This document shows positions 8,691 through 19,800 of a stretch of 64,000 bases of DNA, piece after piece. The first letter of the stretch is position 1. The number at the start of each line of letters is the position of its first letter. The position numbers were made by a program, and so were the translations under genes. The DNA is from Oreohelix idahoensis. Taxonomy: Eukaryota; Mollusca; Gastropoda; Stylommatophora; Oreohelicidae. The notes under the pieces are model-generated. The model saw nothing but the letters and a program-made list of their open reading frames with translations. It had not been told where the DNA came from and searched no databases. The stretch is taken from contig JAMPIV010012241.1 of assembly GCA_024509875.1 (NCBI GenBank), positions 1 through 64,000 on the forward strand, written 5' to 3'.

Positions 8691-11364
8691 TGACTCGTGT
8701 TTGTGGCTGGCGAAGGATAAACCATGAAACATTCCAAGTTTTTGTATCGTTCAATTGTAAAACGGACAGCATAAATAATTTTCCATTTTGTTACTTTATT
8801 ATTAATGAATTAACCTTCCAGTTTTACAGAAGCCCCCTTTATTACTTTAACATGAAGCAATTTTGATGTTCACAGCAATATGGAGAACAGAAAGATGATA
8901 CAAAGCAGAATACATTCATTAACCTCAAAACGTAAGAGAGATCCCTAAGGGTTAATAGCATTTTTTTATATAAAACAAAGACACAAAGAACTATGAACAG
9001 AAGCAAACAAAGAAAAAAAGTAATCAAGAAATTAGAGATGGTGATGGACTGGATATTTGCTGAAGAATCAACCTCTAATGGATGCACATTCGTATGAAAC
9101 CCATTGGAAATGAGGATGAGTGGTAAGCCAAGAACACACAGAGCAGGGGCATACAACAAAGGATGGATAATTCAGCTGAAGAAATTTGGACATAGTGAAT
9201 GGAAAGTAGTAGTCAGTGACATGCACCAAAAGGAAAGGGGAGGTAGTGTGTGCCTAAGTGGTGTTCCCAGCTATCTTAAGGATGAAATTCTGCATACATG
9301 GGTAAGTGCAACTGGGAAACTGACATAGCAGCAGAAACTGCAGAAGTCTGGTGACTGAGCATCATACGTAGCCTGATTGGTTACCATCCCTAAAGATTTT
9401 TTTTAGAAGAATGTGCAATGAGTTTTTAAAATGGTACACACAAAAAAAGACCTTATTTTATAAAGGGGTTGTCTGACAGACAACATGTCTGGAATCTTAA
9501 TGGTTTAAGCAATACATCAGAAACACAATTTAAAACAACCAACAATTCTTATATAATTATTTAAACTTCCTCTGAAAGCTATATAAAAAAAGCTGACAAT
9601 GAAGTAAACACTGCACATTGTAATCAAATTAATCTTAGCTTCATGCTCGTTTTAACCCCTGAACCCAGTGCACTCTACAAAATGACATCATCATCATAAA
9701 TACGTTTAGTTCTTCGTGGAAAATGGGGGAAAAGAAAAATGAAAGAACTGACATGGTATGGTAAATACACACAACATCTGATCTTTCTGGGAATGGGATT
9801 TTCAGGAATATGGGGGACATCTATACACTGAGGCCCATTAGTAGTAATGGCATGAACTGCTTTGCTTTGACTATATAATGTCCTGCCTTGTGTGACAGGC
9901 AAGTGCTGGGCACACAGTAATTCCTAAAACATGGTAGTGGAAGCTGATCACTGCCCTGTAAATACGATATTGTTATGATAATCCTAATAAATGCAGGAGG
10001 AGTCACAAGTACGCCTATTTTTTTAAGCGTATTGGACAGGCTTACGTTTGCTCATTCAATATATAACAGATGCCACTGTGGTATGTTCTGTATCAGACTT
10101 GAATAAAACAGTTTTATTTTCAAACAGAAACCATCCAGATGTCTTGTCTTCAGTCACAATTAGGTTTTAGTTTGACTATTTCTGAGCCATCTTCTTCACT
10201 ATGTCCAAGAGATTCCTGTTGCTTCAGCTTCCTCTTCTACCATTCTCTTTGGTCTCCCCACTCTTCTCTTCCCCTGTGTATTTATTTAAGCCAATAGCAT
10301 GACTGGTTATACTGGCAGACTATTTCTGATGGTAAGTACTATCACCTTCGCTTTCTCTAGCTGCATAAGTTACCATCTAGTCTTCCATAGTTCTTAGTGA
10401 TCTAATTGCTGATTCTGTAACAGCTATTTTACTGGGCTTGGGATTTAAACCCTAACCCAACCCCCATATAAACCTTGAGGACTGTCATGCTTTATTTGTA
10501 TGGCCTCTCCTCCCATGACCTGTTTAGCTTGTCTGTTTCTGTCAGGAGCCCAAGACTTTTACCAACATAGCCCAGGGGATCATTAAGGCCTCCAAGCTCA
10601 CTTAGGCCCATATTAATTGTATTAAAAAAACCCAAAAAACTAGTGCATGCCTCAATTTAGCTGGCACATTACAAACAATTCAAATCAAGCTAAACTTAAT
10701 AAGCAAAATAAACAATCATGAAATACTGTTCTCAGGAGTCAAGCAAATAATGACAACAAGCAATACTGTAAGATTTATACAAACTGTAAGAACTTCAGGA
10801 AAAAAAAAAACATATTCAAACGATTATAACAGTTGGCTTCAAGTAAAAGAAATTAAAAACTTTTAAAGAATTTTACATGAACAAGAATTCTGCATCTTCA
10901 TCCCCTAAATCAGAACTTATCATCAACTTTTGCATTAGCAAATCATTTTAAATCAAACCAACGTAATACCTTAGAAAAAAAAATAAATGCACAAACAACA
11001 ACAAAATTACCCAGAAAACAACTCTGCAATGTGCTGATGCCACAGTGCATAAATTAGACATTAAAAGAAGCTAAGTTAATCATTAAATACTCAGTCATGT
11101 TTACTGAACCCATCATGCATTCATTTTTATGTTTTTTTTACTCAATCACTATATTTATCATGAGATAATAAAAGCAGCTTTTTTGTCACAGACCCCTTTG
11201 ATTGTCTGGTGAAGGCTATGGACCCCTTCTTAGAAAAAATTTACATAAGAGAATAATTTTTAATGCTAAATTATATTCACGGACTCTGTAGAATCCATTC
11301 ACGGATCTGTCGGGGGTTCCATGGACCACATGGTTAAGAAGCTTTGCTCCTGTATTTTGGCAGT
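8691..11364. other. Intergenic, no gene seen
   Basis: AT-rich sequence. A 74-codon frame near 9,104-9,328 and several smaller frames have no recognisable motif. The stretch at 10,200-10,620 is less AT-rich and may be an old TE remnant, but I could not identify it. Confidence 0.45.
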
Positions 11365-11560
11365 AGCCCAATCTAGTTCCCAGGGTCTCTGAGGAGACAA
11401 AGAAAAAAAAGGACCACGCCACTTCAGGCATGTCATAAGACGTGACTAATGTAAGGTTCTGCAAGGAGATAGTAACCTCATCACATAAATCAAATTGCTA
11501 CAGAAGTTATCATTACAAGGGCACAGGGACTTTGATGCAGACTTCCCAAATTCCCTGCTA
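11365..11560 (+). repeat. Dispersed repeat family R1, copy 1
   Basis: Shares TAGTTCCCAGGGTCTCTGAG, the string GGCATGTCATAAGACGTGAC, the CAACCTCATCA-like block and the CTACAGAA block with copies at about 46.63, 52.39 and 53.08 kb, all in the same orientation. There is no coding potential. It is SINE-sized (about 200-260 bp). Here the 3' part runs into the minisatellite. No A/B box was seen, so the class is undetermined. Confidence 0.7.
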
Positions 11561-11812
11561 TATAGTGGCATTATCTGTTTGCCTCCTGTATATTGGTATT
11601 ACTTTATTCCCTTATGTATATTGGCATTAGACATTTTTTCCACCTATATATTTGGCATGAGACATATTTTTCCTCCTAGATATTGGCATTAGGCATTGTT
11701 TTTCTTTCTATATATTTGGCATTAGACATATTTTTCCTGCTATATATTTGGCATTAGACATTTTTTTCCTCCGAAATATTTGGCATTAGACATTTTTTTC
11801 CTCCTATATCCT
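11560..11812 (+). repeat. Left flank of the GGCATTAGACAT minisatellite
   Basis: About eight diverged units of 31-38 bp carrying TTGGCATTAGACATTTTTTT and CCTCCTATATA. The same motif makes up the array at 16.86-22.86 kb. The Penelope-like and SINE insertions separate the two parts. Confidence 0.88.
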
Positions 11813-12374
11813 GTTTCGCCACCTACCTCTCCTCCAAGCTGACCCCGTGGCGCGGGAAGCATTTAGTGAGCCACCCTTGCTGGCATATAGACGGGACAAA
11901 AATTTGAGGGACCTCCTAGTCCACAGCCGTTTGAAAACCATCAACGATGGCCACTTTGGAACCAAACCATGTAACCGTACACGATGTAAGACATGTCAGT
12001 ATGTAATCGAAACACGTTCAGTCTCGTTCCCTAACGCCAAGTTCACCATCACCCATGGCTTCACATGTGAGTCACGCAACGTCATTTATGCTATTATATG
12101 CAAACGTTGCACCATTACGTACATCGGCCAAACGGGCACATGACTGGGCGAGCAATTCTGCAGACACCTCTATGACATCTCTCAGTTTAATTCCACACCT
12201 GTGGCCATCCACTTCAATGGCCCTGACCACCACGGTGCCACTGACATCCAGGTGACAGCCATCAGATACTGTTCCTCGGACGCCAACAGTCGGTTTCGCC
12301 AGGAACAACGCCTCATCCATCTTATGGGTTGCCTCAAACCATACGGTTTGAATACCCAACATTCTTTTGTCTGA
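11813..12374 (+). pseudogene. Truncated PLE protein C-terminus with GIY-YIG
   Basis: Matches the last ~185 codons of the full Penelope-like protein at 13,237-15,960 with a few changes. It includes the zinc-type CNRTRCKTC linker and the GIY-YIG half VIYAIICKRCTITYIGQTGT. A CGA-to-TGA change at about 12,142 stops the frame inside the endonuclease. The copy starts in mid-protein, so it is 5'-truncated. It belongs to the upstream unit of a tandem PLE pair and would not make an active protein. Confidence 0.9.
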
Positions 12375-12424
12375 GACGCCTTTCTCTATCGTGTCCCAGT
12401 TGTATTATGACTTTCTACTTTGAT

Positions 12425-12700
12425 GCGATCACCCTTTTTTTTTTTTTTTTAATTACCATTTTTTTAATTTAATAATTTTATTTATTTACTTATTATTATT
12501 ACTTTTTTTTTTTTTAATTTGTTATTTTATTTTATTTTTAAAAAATATTTTTTTTAAATTATTTTTTTCCTTTATTATTTTTTATTTTATTTATTTCTTT
12601 TTTATTTTTATTTATTTATTTGTTTTAAATTTATTAATTATTATTATTTATTTATATTTTATTTTTTTATTTTATTTATTATTTATTGATTACTTTTTTC
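12425..12700 (+). other. T/A-only tract in PLE 3' UTR (copy 1)
   Basis: Almost pure T with A, repeats of TTTATTTATT type. The equivalent tract of copy 2 is at 16,016-16,290 with small length differences, as expected for slippage. Confidence 0.85.
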
Positions 12701-12901
12701 TCACTCTTTTCCAGTCCTTGTTTTCATTATTTCTTATTTTTAATGTACTATCAACTTCCTCTTTCCGGTTTAGTGGCAGCCTTCTTGCTTCACATGTGAC
12801 TGGACTTAATATTAAGGGAGTTTTTTCTCCTTATTTTTATAGTTTCATGTTCTCTACTTAATTCTCATTTTCTTTCCCTCCTGTCTCTTGTTTGTCTGTC
12901 C

Positions 12902-12926
12902 CTGACGAAGGCCTTGTGGCCGCAAC
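12902..12926 (+). ncRNA. Hammerhead-like motif, PLE copy 1
   Basis: CTGACGA, then a GGCC-TTGT-GGCC hairpin, then GCAAC. This resembles a hammerhead catalytic core (CUGANGA, stem II, GAAA), and PLE pLTRs are known to contain hammerheads. The GAAA box reads GCAA and stem I looks weak, so this is at best a decayed or variant ribozyme. Confidence 0.35.
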
Positions 12927-12999
12927 ATAGGTTTTTCTTGTCCTTCTCCTTGTAAGACGTATTACTATTTGTGTGGGTGTGTGTGTTTTTTTTTTCAAC

Positions 13000-13236
13000 T
13001 GTTTTACCCCGTCTTACGGCAGTTCTCCTCATATACTTATATATTACCCCATAACTGACTGCACTGTCTACCTGTTTGCTCACTTTTCACTTTTATCTCC
13101 TCTCTTACTTTCGATCTATTCACCTACTTTCATTGTTTATTATTTTTTATTTATTCTTTATATCTATTAAATAAATAATTTTTATATTTAATTTTATTTA
13201 TTTTTGCATGTGTGTGGTCTCACTCGATTTGCCATT
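13000..13236 (+). other. PLE full copy, 5' untranslated region
   Basis: Sequence between the end of the upstream partial copy and the first in-frame ATG at 13,237. It is pyrimidine-rich, with an AT-rich stretch at 13,130-13,205. The frame is open from about 13,204, but that position is TTG. No promoter motif can be named. Confidence 0.6.
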
Positions 13237-15960
13237 ATGCCTTCACTGAAACACTTCATTAATTCACTTCGGTCTTCTATTACCACCTCATTCAGCCTCT
13301 TACCACCTTATATATCTCGCACTGCAATTGATTTTGCATTTGCTACATTCAAGAAAACTAGATTCACTTGCCATCTCCACTTTATCCGCACCTGCCTCCG
13401 CCTTAAAGTTCTCCCTCATGGCTTCACTTCTCACTTCAACCCCTCTGCTGGCCATATTCACCCTCGTGAACATCGCCTCTTACAGCACATCGAGACCACA
13501 TGTGGGTTCCAGCGTATGCGAGCTGTCGCAGCTATCCATTCCCGCCTCCTGGCAGATATCAGTGCTCAGCAGTCTCAGCTTCTACTCCGCTTACGTAGTC
13601 TCACCTCCAGCTACTTTCCTGCCTTCCCCATTATTATCCATACCCTCAACCGGCAATTGTATGATTTTTTATCCGCCCAGAAAAAGGACAAACTTTCCCG
13701 CCTCTGTCCTACCCCTGAGACTGTCCCTGCCTCCTTTACTCCATCTCATTCCCAGGTTGTTTGTATTCCCTCTGATCTTGCCCTCTCTGAGGGAGAGCTT
13801 TCAGTCCTCAGCAAGGGCTTGCACTTTGTCCCTCTCCAACCATCCTCTGATCAGTACAATCTCTTCCAAGATGTCCATCGGTTTCATCGCCGTCTGCGAC
13901 TTCAGCTCCATTTCCGCAACAGTGATGGTCCTCAGAGATCGCAGGCTGAATCAGATGATGCCTTTGCACGCTTTGCTCCTCCCAAGAATAAACATTTTAC
14001 ACCCTCTCCTGGGGCTTCCCACGCTCTGGATTTATATATTCAGAATACCCTCCACGACATTCAGCAGCTCCAACCTCAACGCCTGCGTTATTCAAACCTT
14101 TCTTCTGATGAGTCTCATGCCCTCTCTAAGCTCCGCCGCAGAGATGACATTGTTATCAAACCGGCTGACAAAGGAGGTGCCATTGTGGTATGGCGCAAGG
14201 ACCTGTACCTCCAAGAAGGTGATAAGCAGCTCACCAACAGCTCCTTCTATCAGCGCCATGACAATGATGCGACAGTCCTCAACAATCGTCTGGTCCATGA
14301 CACCATCAAAAGTCTTATCGCCAACAAGTCCTTACCTTCTAGCGCTTCTCATCTCCGTATTGACAATAGTGGTCTGGGCAAGCCTGTGTTTTATATGCTT
14401 CCCAAAATTCATAAACCCTCCAACCCTGGGAGACCCATTGTCTCTGCGTGTGCCTGCCCTACCGAACGTATATCAGACTTCCTCGACGGCATCTTCCAGC
14501 CTATTGTAGAGCAGCTTCCTTCCTTCTTAAAGGACACAAACCATGCTCTTACTACTTTTTCCTCTATTCAGCTTTCTCCAGACCGTACCTACCGTTTATT
14601 TCTGTTAGATGTTTGCTCACTTTACACTTCCATTCCTCACTCTGATGGTCTCCGAGCTCTCCGGTTTTTCCTGGACCAGCGCACGCACCCCTCTATCGCT
14701 ACAGAGACTCTCCTGTGCCTTGCAGAACTGGTCCTTCGACTCAATTCCTTTGAGTTCAATGGACAGTTCTTTGACCAAATAAGTGGAGTTGCCATGGGCA
14801 CCAAGATGGGTCCTAGTTATGCCTGCCTCTTCATGGGCTACCTGGAGTATCAGGTGTGGCAGCAGTATCCTGGACCTTTTCCATTGATGTATCATAGATA
14901 CATCAATGATGGCATAGGTCTCACCGATATGCCAGAGGTTGACCTATCTAGGTTCATTAATTTCATTAACAACTTCCACCCTGCGATCCAATTCACCTCT
15001 CACATCTCCACTGTCTCTGTTAATTTCCTTGACATTGTTGTCACTATCACTCCCACCCACCTCACCACTTCAGTGTACTACAAACCCACCGATGCACACA
15101 GTTACCTCCTTTATACTTCCTCTCAACCTCCGGCTTGTCGGGACTCCTTGCCTTTCTCACAACTTCTCCGCCTCCGTCGGTTATGCCAAGATGATGACAA
15201 CTTTCTATGCCGAGCACAAGAAATGTTGGACTTCTTCCGTAACAGACAGTATCCAGAAGATGTTCTTACCTCTGCCTTAGAACGTGTTCTCCCAATCTCA
15301 CGTCTAGAGGCCCTCAAACCCCGCCAAAAAACCTCCTCTGATAGAGTCAAGTTAATAATGACCTATCACCCTCACAGCACTGCTGTCAAAAGGATCCTGT
15401 TTCGCCACCTACCTCTCCTCCAAGCTGACCCAGTGGCGCGGGAAGCATTTAGTGAGTCACCCTTGCTGGCATATAGACGGGACAAAAATTTGAGGGACCT
15501 CCTAGTCCACAGCCGTTTGAAAACCGTCAACGATGGCCACTTTGGAACCAAACCATGTAACCGTACACGATGTAAGACATGTCAGTATGTAATCGAAACA
15601 CGTTCAGTCTCGTTCCCTAACGCCAAGTTCACCATCACCCATGGCTTCACATGCGAGTCACGCAACGTCATTTATGCTATTATATGCAAACGTTGCACCA
15701 TTACGTACATCGGCCAAACAGGCACACGACTGGGCGACCGATTCTGCAGACACCTCTATGACATCTCTCAGTTTAATTCCACACCTGTGGCCATCCACTT
15801 CAATGGCCCTGACCACCACGGTGCCACTGACATCCAGGTGACAGCCATCAGATACTGTTCCTCGGACGCCAACAGTCGGTTTCGCCAGGAACAACGCCTC
15901 ATCCATCTTATGGGTTGCCTCAAACCACACGGTTTGAATACCCAACATTCTTTTGTCTGA
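13237..15960 (+). CDS. Penelope-like element RT with GIY-YIG endonuclease
   Basis: One intact frame of 907 residues from the ATG at 13,237 (numbering below counts from the open frame at 13,204). Motifs in order: DIVIKPADKGGAIVVW (about 315), MLPKIHKPSNPGRPIV (about 398), LDVCSLYTSIPHSDG (about 469), GVAMGTKMGPSYACLF (about 528), then the catalytic box RYINDG (about 566-571) where the family has RYIDD. A Cys-rich linker (CNRTRCKTC, about 800) precedes the GIY-YIG nuclease (VIYAIICKRC..YIGQTGTR, about 821-841, with downstream Arg and Glu). The D-to-N change falls on a metal-binding Asp, so the RT should be inactive although the frame is full length. PLE proteins copy their RNA at nicked chromosomal sites. 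The C-terminal endonuclease type fits the Penelope/Neptune-like PLE groups. Confidence 0.93.
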   Translation: MPSLKHFINSLRSSITTSFSLLPPYISRTAIDFAFATFKKTRFTCHLHFIRTCLRLKVLPHGFTSHFNPSAGHIHPREHRLLQHIETTCGFQRMRAVAAIHSRLLADISAQQSQLLLRLRSLTSSYFPAFPIIIHTLNRQLYDFLSAQKKDKLSRLCPTPETVPASFTPSHSQVVCIPSDLALSEGELSVLSKGLHFVPLQPSSDQYNLFQDVHRFHRRLRLQLHFRNSDGPQRSQAESDDAFARFAPPKNKHFTPSPGASHALDLYIQNTLHDIQQLQPQRLRYSNLSSDESHALSKLRRRDDIVIKPADKGGAIVVWRKDLYLQEGDKQLTNSSFYQRHDNDATVLNNRLVHDTIKSLIANKSLPSSASHLRIDNSGLGKPVFYMLPKIHKPSNPGRPIVSACACPTERISDFLDGIFQPIVEQLPSFLKDTNHALTTFSSIQLSPDRTYRLFLLDVCSLYTSIPHSDGLRALRFFLDQRTHPSIATETLLCLAELVLRLNSFEFNGQFFDQISGVAMGTKMGPSYACLFMGYLEYQVWQQYPGPFPLMYHRYINDGIGLTDMPEVDLSRFINFINNFHPAIQFTSHISTVSVNFLDIVVTITPTHLTTSVYYKPTDAHSYLLYTSSQPPACRDSLPFSQLLRLRRLCQDDDNFLCRAQEMLDFFRNRQYPEDVLTSALERVLPISRLEALKPRQKTSSDRVKLIMTYHPHSTAVKRILFRHLPLLQADPVAREAFSESPLLAYRRDKNLRDLLVHSRLKTVNDGHFGTKPCNRTRCKTCQYVIETRSVSFPNAKFTITHGFTCESRNVIYAIICKRCTITYIGQTGTRLGDRFCRHLYDISQFNSTPVAIHFNGPDHHGATDIQVTAIRYCSSDANSRFRQEQRLIHLMGCLKPHGLNTQHSFV
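14905..14907 (+). other. RT active-site substitution, Asp to Asn
   Basis: Codon AAT in RYINDG. Family knowledge: this position is the first Asp of the YxDD pair that binds catalytic metal. A single G-to-A change explains it. Confidence 0.8.
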
Positions 15961-16598
15961 GACGCCTTTCTCTATCGTGTCCCAGTTGTATTATGACTTT
16001 CTACTTTGATGCGATCATTTTTTTTTTTTTTTTTTAATTACCATTTTTTTAATTTAATAATTTTATTTATTTACTTATTATTATTACTTTTTTTTTTTTT
16101 AATTTGTTATTTTATTTTATTTAAAAAAAAAATTTTTTTTAAATTATTTTTTCCTTTATTCTTTTTTATTTTATTTATTTCTTTATTTATTTTTTATTTT
16201 TATTTATTTATTTATTTTAAATTTATTAATTATTATTATTTATTTATATTTTATTTTATTTATTATTTTTTGATTACTTTTTTCTTTTTTCTCACTCTTT
16301 TCCAGTCCTTGTTTTCATTATTTCTTATTTTTAATGTACTATCAACTTCCTCTTTCTGGTTTAGTGGCAGCCATCTTGCTTCACATATGACTGGACTTAA
16401 TATTAAGGGAGTTTTTTTCTCTTATTTTTATAGTTTCATGTTCTCTACTTAATTCTTATTTTCTTTCCCTCCTGTCTCTTGTTTGTCTGTCCCTGACGAA
16501 GGCCTTGTGGCCGCAACGTAGGTTTTTCTTGTCCTTCTCCTTGTAAGACGTATTACTATTTGTGTGGGTGTGTGTGTGTTTGTTTTTTTTTCAACTAT
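15398..16598 (+). repeat. PLE downstream terminal repeat (pseudo-LTR partner)
   Basis: Direct repeat of 11,813-12,999. It covers the last 187 codons, the stop at 15,958-15,960, the T/A tract (16,016-16,290), the hammerhead-like motif and the TTTTTTTTTCAAC end. Differences are scattered substitutions and T-run lengths, showing some time since the two were made. Confidence 0.88.
16493..16517 (+). ncRNA. Hammerhead-like motif, PLE copy 2
   Basis: Same core as the copy-1 motif, followed by GTA, which would be an allowed cleavage triplet (copy 1 has ATA). GCAA replaces GAAA. Weak candidate only. Confidence 0.35.
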
Positions 16599-16604
16599 AT
16601 ACTG

Positions 16605-16857
16605 GCAACAGCATCCGATTGACAGAGTGGTTAGAGCGCTGGTCTCTTGCGGCAAAGGTGCCAGATTCGAATCACGGTACCGACACGATCCATTCTACCC
16701 AGCTGTAAATGGGTACCTGACTTTCAGTTAGGGAAGGAAAAGGCAGCGAGGAAGAGAACTGGTCACCCTACCTCTTGATGGTGGACCTAGTATTGTGAAG
16801 TCTCTGACACGTTACTCCACTACAGCAGTATCTGCTATGGAACTACCTTTACCTTTT
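16605..16857 (+). repeat. tRNA-derived SINE, near complete
   Basis: The head has an A-box-like GAGTGGTTAGAGCGCTGG and a B box AGATTCGAATC at tRNA-like spacing. The body has CTACCCAGCTGTAAATGGGT, and the tail is AACTACCTTTACCTTTT. It lies between the PLE end and the resumed minisatellite. Partial copies lie at 365-476 (minus) and 42,219-42,353 (plus). It would be transcribed by Pol III and moved by a LINE. Confidence 0.82.
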
Positions 16858-19800
16858 ATATTGTCATTAGACATATTTTTCTCTCCTAGATATTGTCATT
16901 AGACATATTTTTCTCTCCTAGATATTGTCATTAGACATATTTTTCTCTCCTAGATATTGTCATTAGACATATTTTTCTCTCCTAGATATTGTCATTAGAC
17001 ATATTTTTCTCTCCTAGATATTGTCATTAGACATATTTTTCTCTCCTAGATATTGTCATTAGACATATTTTTCTCTCCTAGATATTGTCATTAGACATAT
17101 TTTTCTCTCCTAGATATTGTCATTAGACATATTTTTCTCTCCTAGATATTGTCATTAGACATATTTTTCTCTCCTAGATATTGTCATTAGACATATTTTT
17201 CTCTCCTAGATATTGTCATTAGACATATTTTTCCTCCTAGATATTGGCATTAGACATTTTTTTCCTCATAGATATTGTCATTAGACATATTTTTCCTCCT
17301 AGATATTGTCATTAGACATATTTTTCTCTCCTAGATATTGTCATTAGACATATTTTTCTCTCCTAGATATTGTCATTAGACATATTTTTTCTCTCCTAGA
17401 TATTGTCATTAGACATATTTTTCTCTCCTAGATATTGTCATTAGACATATTTTTCTCTCCTAGATATTGTCATTAGACATATTTTTCTCTCCTAGATATT
17501 GTCATTAGACATATTTTTCTCTCCTAGATATTGTCATTAGACATTTTTTTCCTCATAGATATTGTCATTAGACATATTTTTCTCTCCTAGATATTGTCAT
17601 TAGACATATTTTTCTCTCCTAGATATTGTCATTAGACATATTTTTCTCTCCTAGATATTGTCATTAGACATATTTTTCTCTCCTAGATATTGTCATTAGA
17701 CATATTTTTCTCTCCTAGATATTGTCATTAGACATATTTTTCTCTCCTAGATATTGTCATTAGACATATTTTTCTCTCCTAGATATTGTCATTAGACATA
17801 TTTTTCTCTCCTAGATATTGTCATTAGACATATTTTTCTCTCCTAGATATTGTCATTAGACATATTTTTCTCTCCTAGATATTGTCATTAGACATATTTT
17901 TCTCTCCTAGATATTGTCATTAGACATATTTTTCTCTCCTAGATATTGTCATTAGACATATTTTTCTCTCCTAGATATTGTCATTAGACATATTTTTCTC
18001 TCCTAGATATTGTCATTAGACATATTTTTTTCTCTCCTAGATATTGTCATTAGACATATTTTTCTCTCCTAGATATTGTCATTAGACATATTTTTCTCTC
18101 CTAGATATTGTCATTAGACATATTTTTCTCTCCTAGATATTGTCATTAGACATATTTTTCTCTCCTAGATATTGTCATTAGACATATTTTTCTCTCCTAG
18201 ATATTGTCATTAGACATATTTTTCTCTCCTAGATATTGTCATTAGACATATTTTTCTCTCCTAGATATTGTCATTAGACATATTTTTCTCTCCTAGATAT
18301 TGTCATTAGACATATTTTTCTCTCCTAGATATTGTCATTAGACATATTTTTCTCTCCTAGATATTGTCATTAGACATATTTTTCTCTCCTAGATATTGTC
18401 ATTAGACATATTTTTCTCTCCTAGATATTGTCATTAGACATATTTTTCTCTCCTAGATATTGTCATTAGACATATTTTTCTCTCCTAGATATTGTCATTA
18501 GACATATTTTTCTCTCCTAGATATTGTCATTGGACATATTTTTTCTCTCCTAGATATTGTCATTGGACATATTTTTCTCTCCTAGATATTGTCATTGGAC
18601 ATATTTTTCTCTCCTAGATATTGTCATTAGACATATTTTTCTCTCCTAGATATTGTCATTAGACATATTTTTCTCTCCTAGATATTGTCATTAGACATAT
18701 TTTTCTCTCCTAGATATTGTCATTAGACATATTTTTCTCTCCTAGATATTGTCATTAGACATATTTTTCTCTCCTAGATATTGTCATTAGACATATTTTT
18801 CTCTCCTAGATATTGTCATTAGACATATTTTTCTCTCCTAGATATTGTCATTAGACATATTTTTCTCTCCTAGATATTGTCATTAGACATATTTTTCTCT
18901 CCTAGATATTGTCATTAGACATATTTTTCTCTCCTAGATATTGTCATTAGACATATTTTTCTCTCCTAGATATTGTCATTAGACATATTTTTCTCTCCTA
19001 GATATTGTCATTAGACATATTTTTCTCTCCTAGATATTGTCATTAGACATATTTTTCTCTCCTAGATATTGTCATTAGACATATTTTTCTCTCCTAGATA
19101 TTGTCATTAGACATATTTTTCTCTCCTAGATATTGTCATTAGACATATTTTTCTCTCCTAGATATTGTCATTAGACATATTTTTCTCTCCTAGATATTGT
19201 CATTAGACATATTTTTCTCTCCTAGATATTGTCATTAGACATATTTTTCTCTCCTAGATATTGTCATTAGACATATTTTTCTCTCCTAGATATTGTCATT
19301 AGACATATTTTTCTCTCCTAGATATTGTCATTAGACATATTTTTCTCTCCTAGATATTGTCATTAGACATATTTTTCTCTCCTAGATATTGTCATTAGAC
19401 ATATTTTTCTCTCCTAGATATTGTCATTAGACATATTTTTCTCTCCTAGATATTGTCATTAGACATATTTTTCTCTCCTAGATATTGTCATTAGACATAT
19501 TTTTCTCTCCTAGATATTGTCATTAGACATATTTTTCTCTCCTAGATATTGTCATTAGACATATTTTTCTCTCCTAGATATTGTCATTAGACATATTTTT
19601 CTCTCCTAGATATTGTCATTGGACATATTTTTCTCTCCTAGATATTGTCATTAGACATATTTTTCTCTCCTAGATATTGTCATTAGACATATTTTTCTCT
19701 CCTAGATATTGTCATTGGACATATTTTTCTCTCCTAGATATTGTCATTGGACATATTTTTCTCTCCTAGATATTGTCATTGGACATATTTTTCTCTCCTA

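Larger units (their letters stand above)
11813..12999 (+). mobile_element. PLE upstream partial copy (pseudo-LTR)
   Basis: This 1.19-kb segment is a near copy of about 15,398-16,598. It includes the end of the ORF, a long T/A-rich 3' UTR and the ending TTTTTTTTTCAAC. A full copy follows directly, head to tail. Penelope-like elements are known to carry such 5'-truncated tandem units (pLTRs). The insertion interrupts the GGCATTAGACAT minisatellite. Confidence 0.88.

Noticed and set aside
9104..9328. 74-codon frame that looked like a LINE C-terminus (SGKPRTHRAGAYNKGW)
   Set aside because: Only the first residues recall the basic segment; no GH..RM or W..L block, no tail. Not enough for a call.
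13328..14509. 393-codon frame inside the PLE gene
   Set aside because: Shadow of the PLE frame in another phase; composed of Leu/Ser/Pro-rich sequence without motifs.
16605..16680. tRNA gene
   Set aside because: A and B boxes are tRNA-like but no cloverleaf closes, and a SINE body follows. The same holds for 50,003-50,075.
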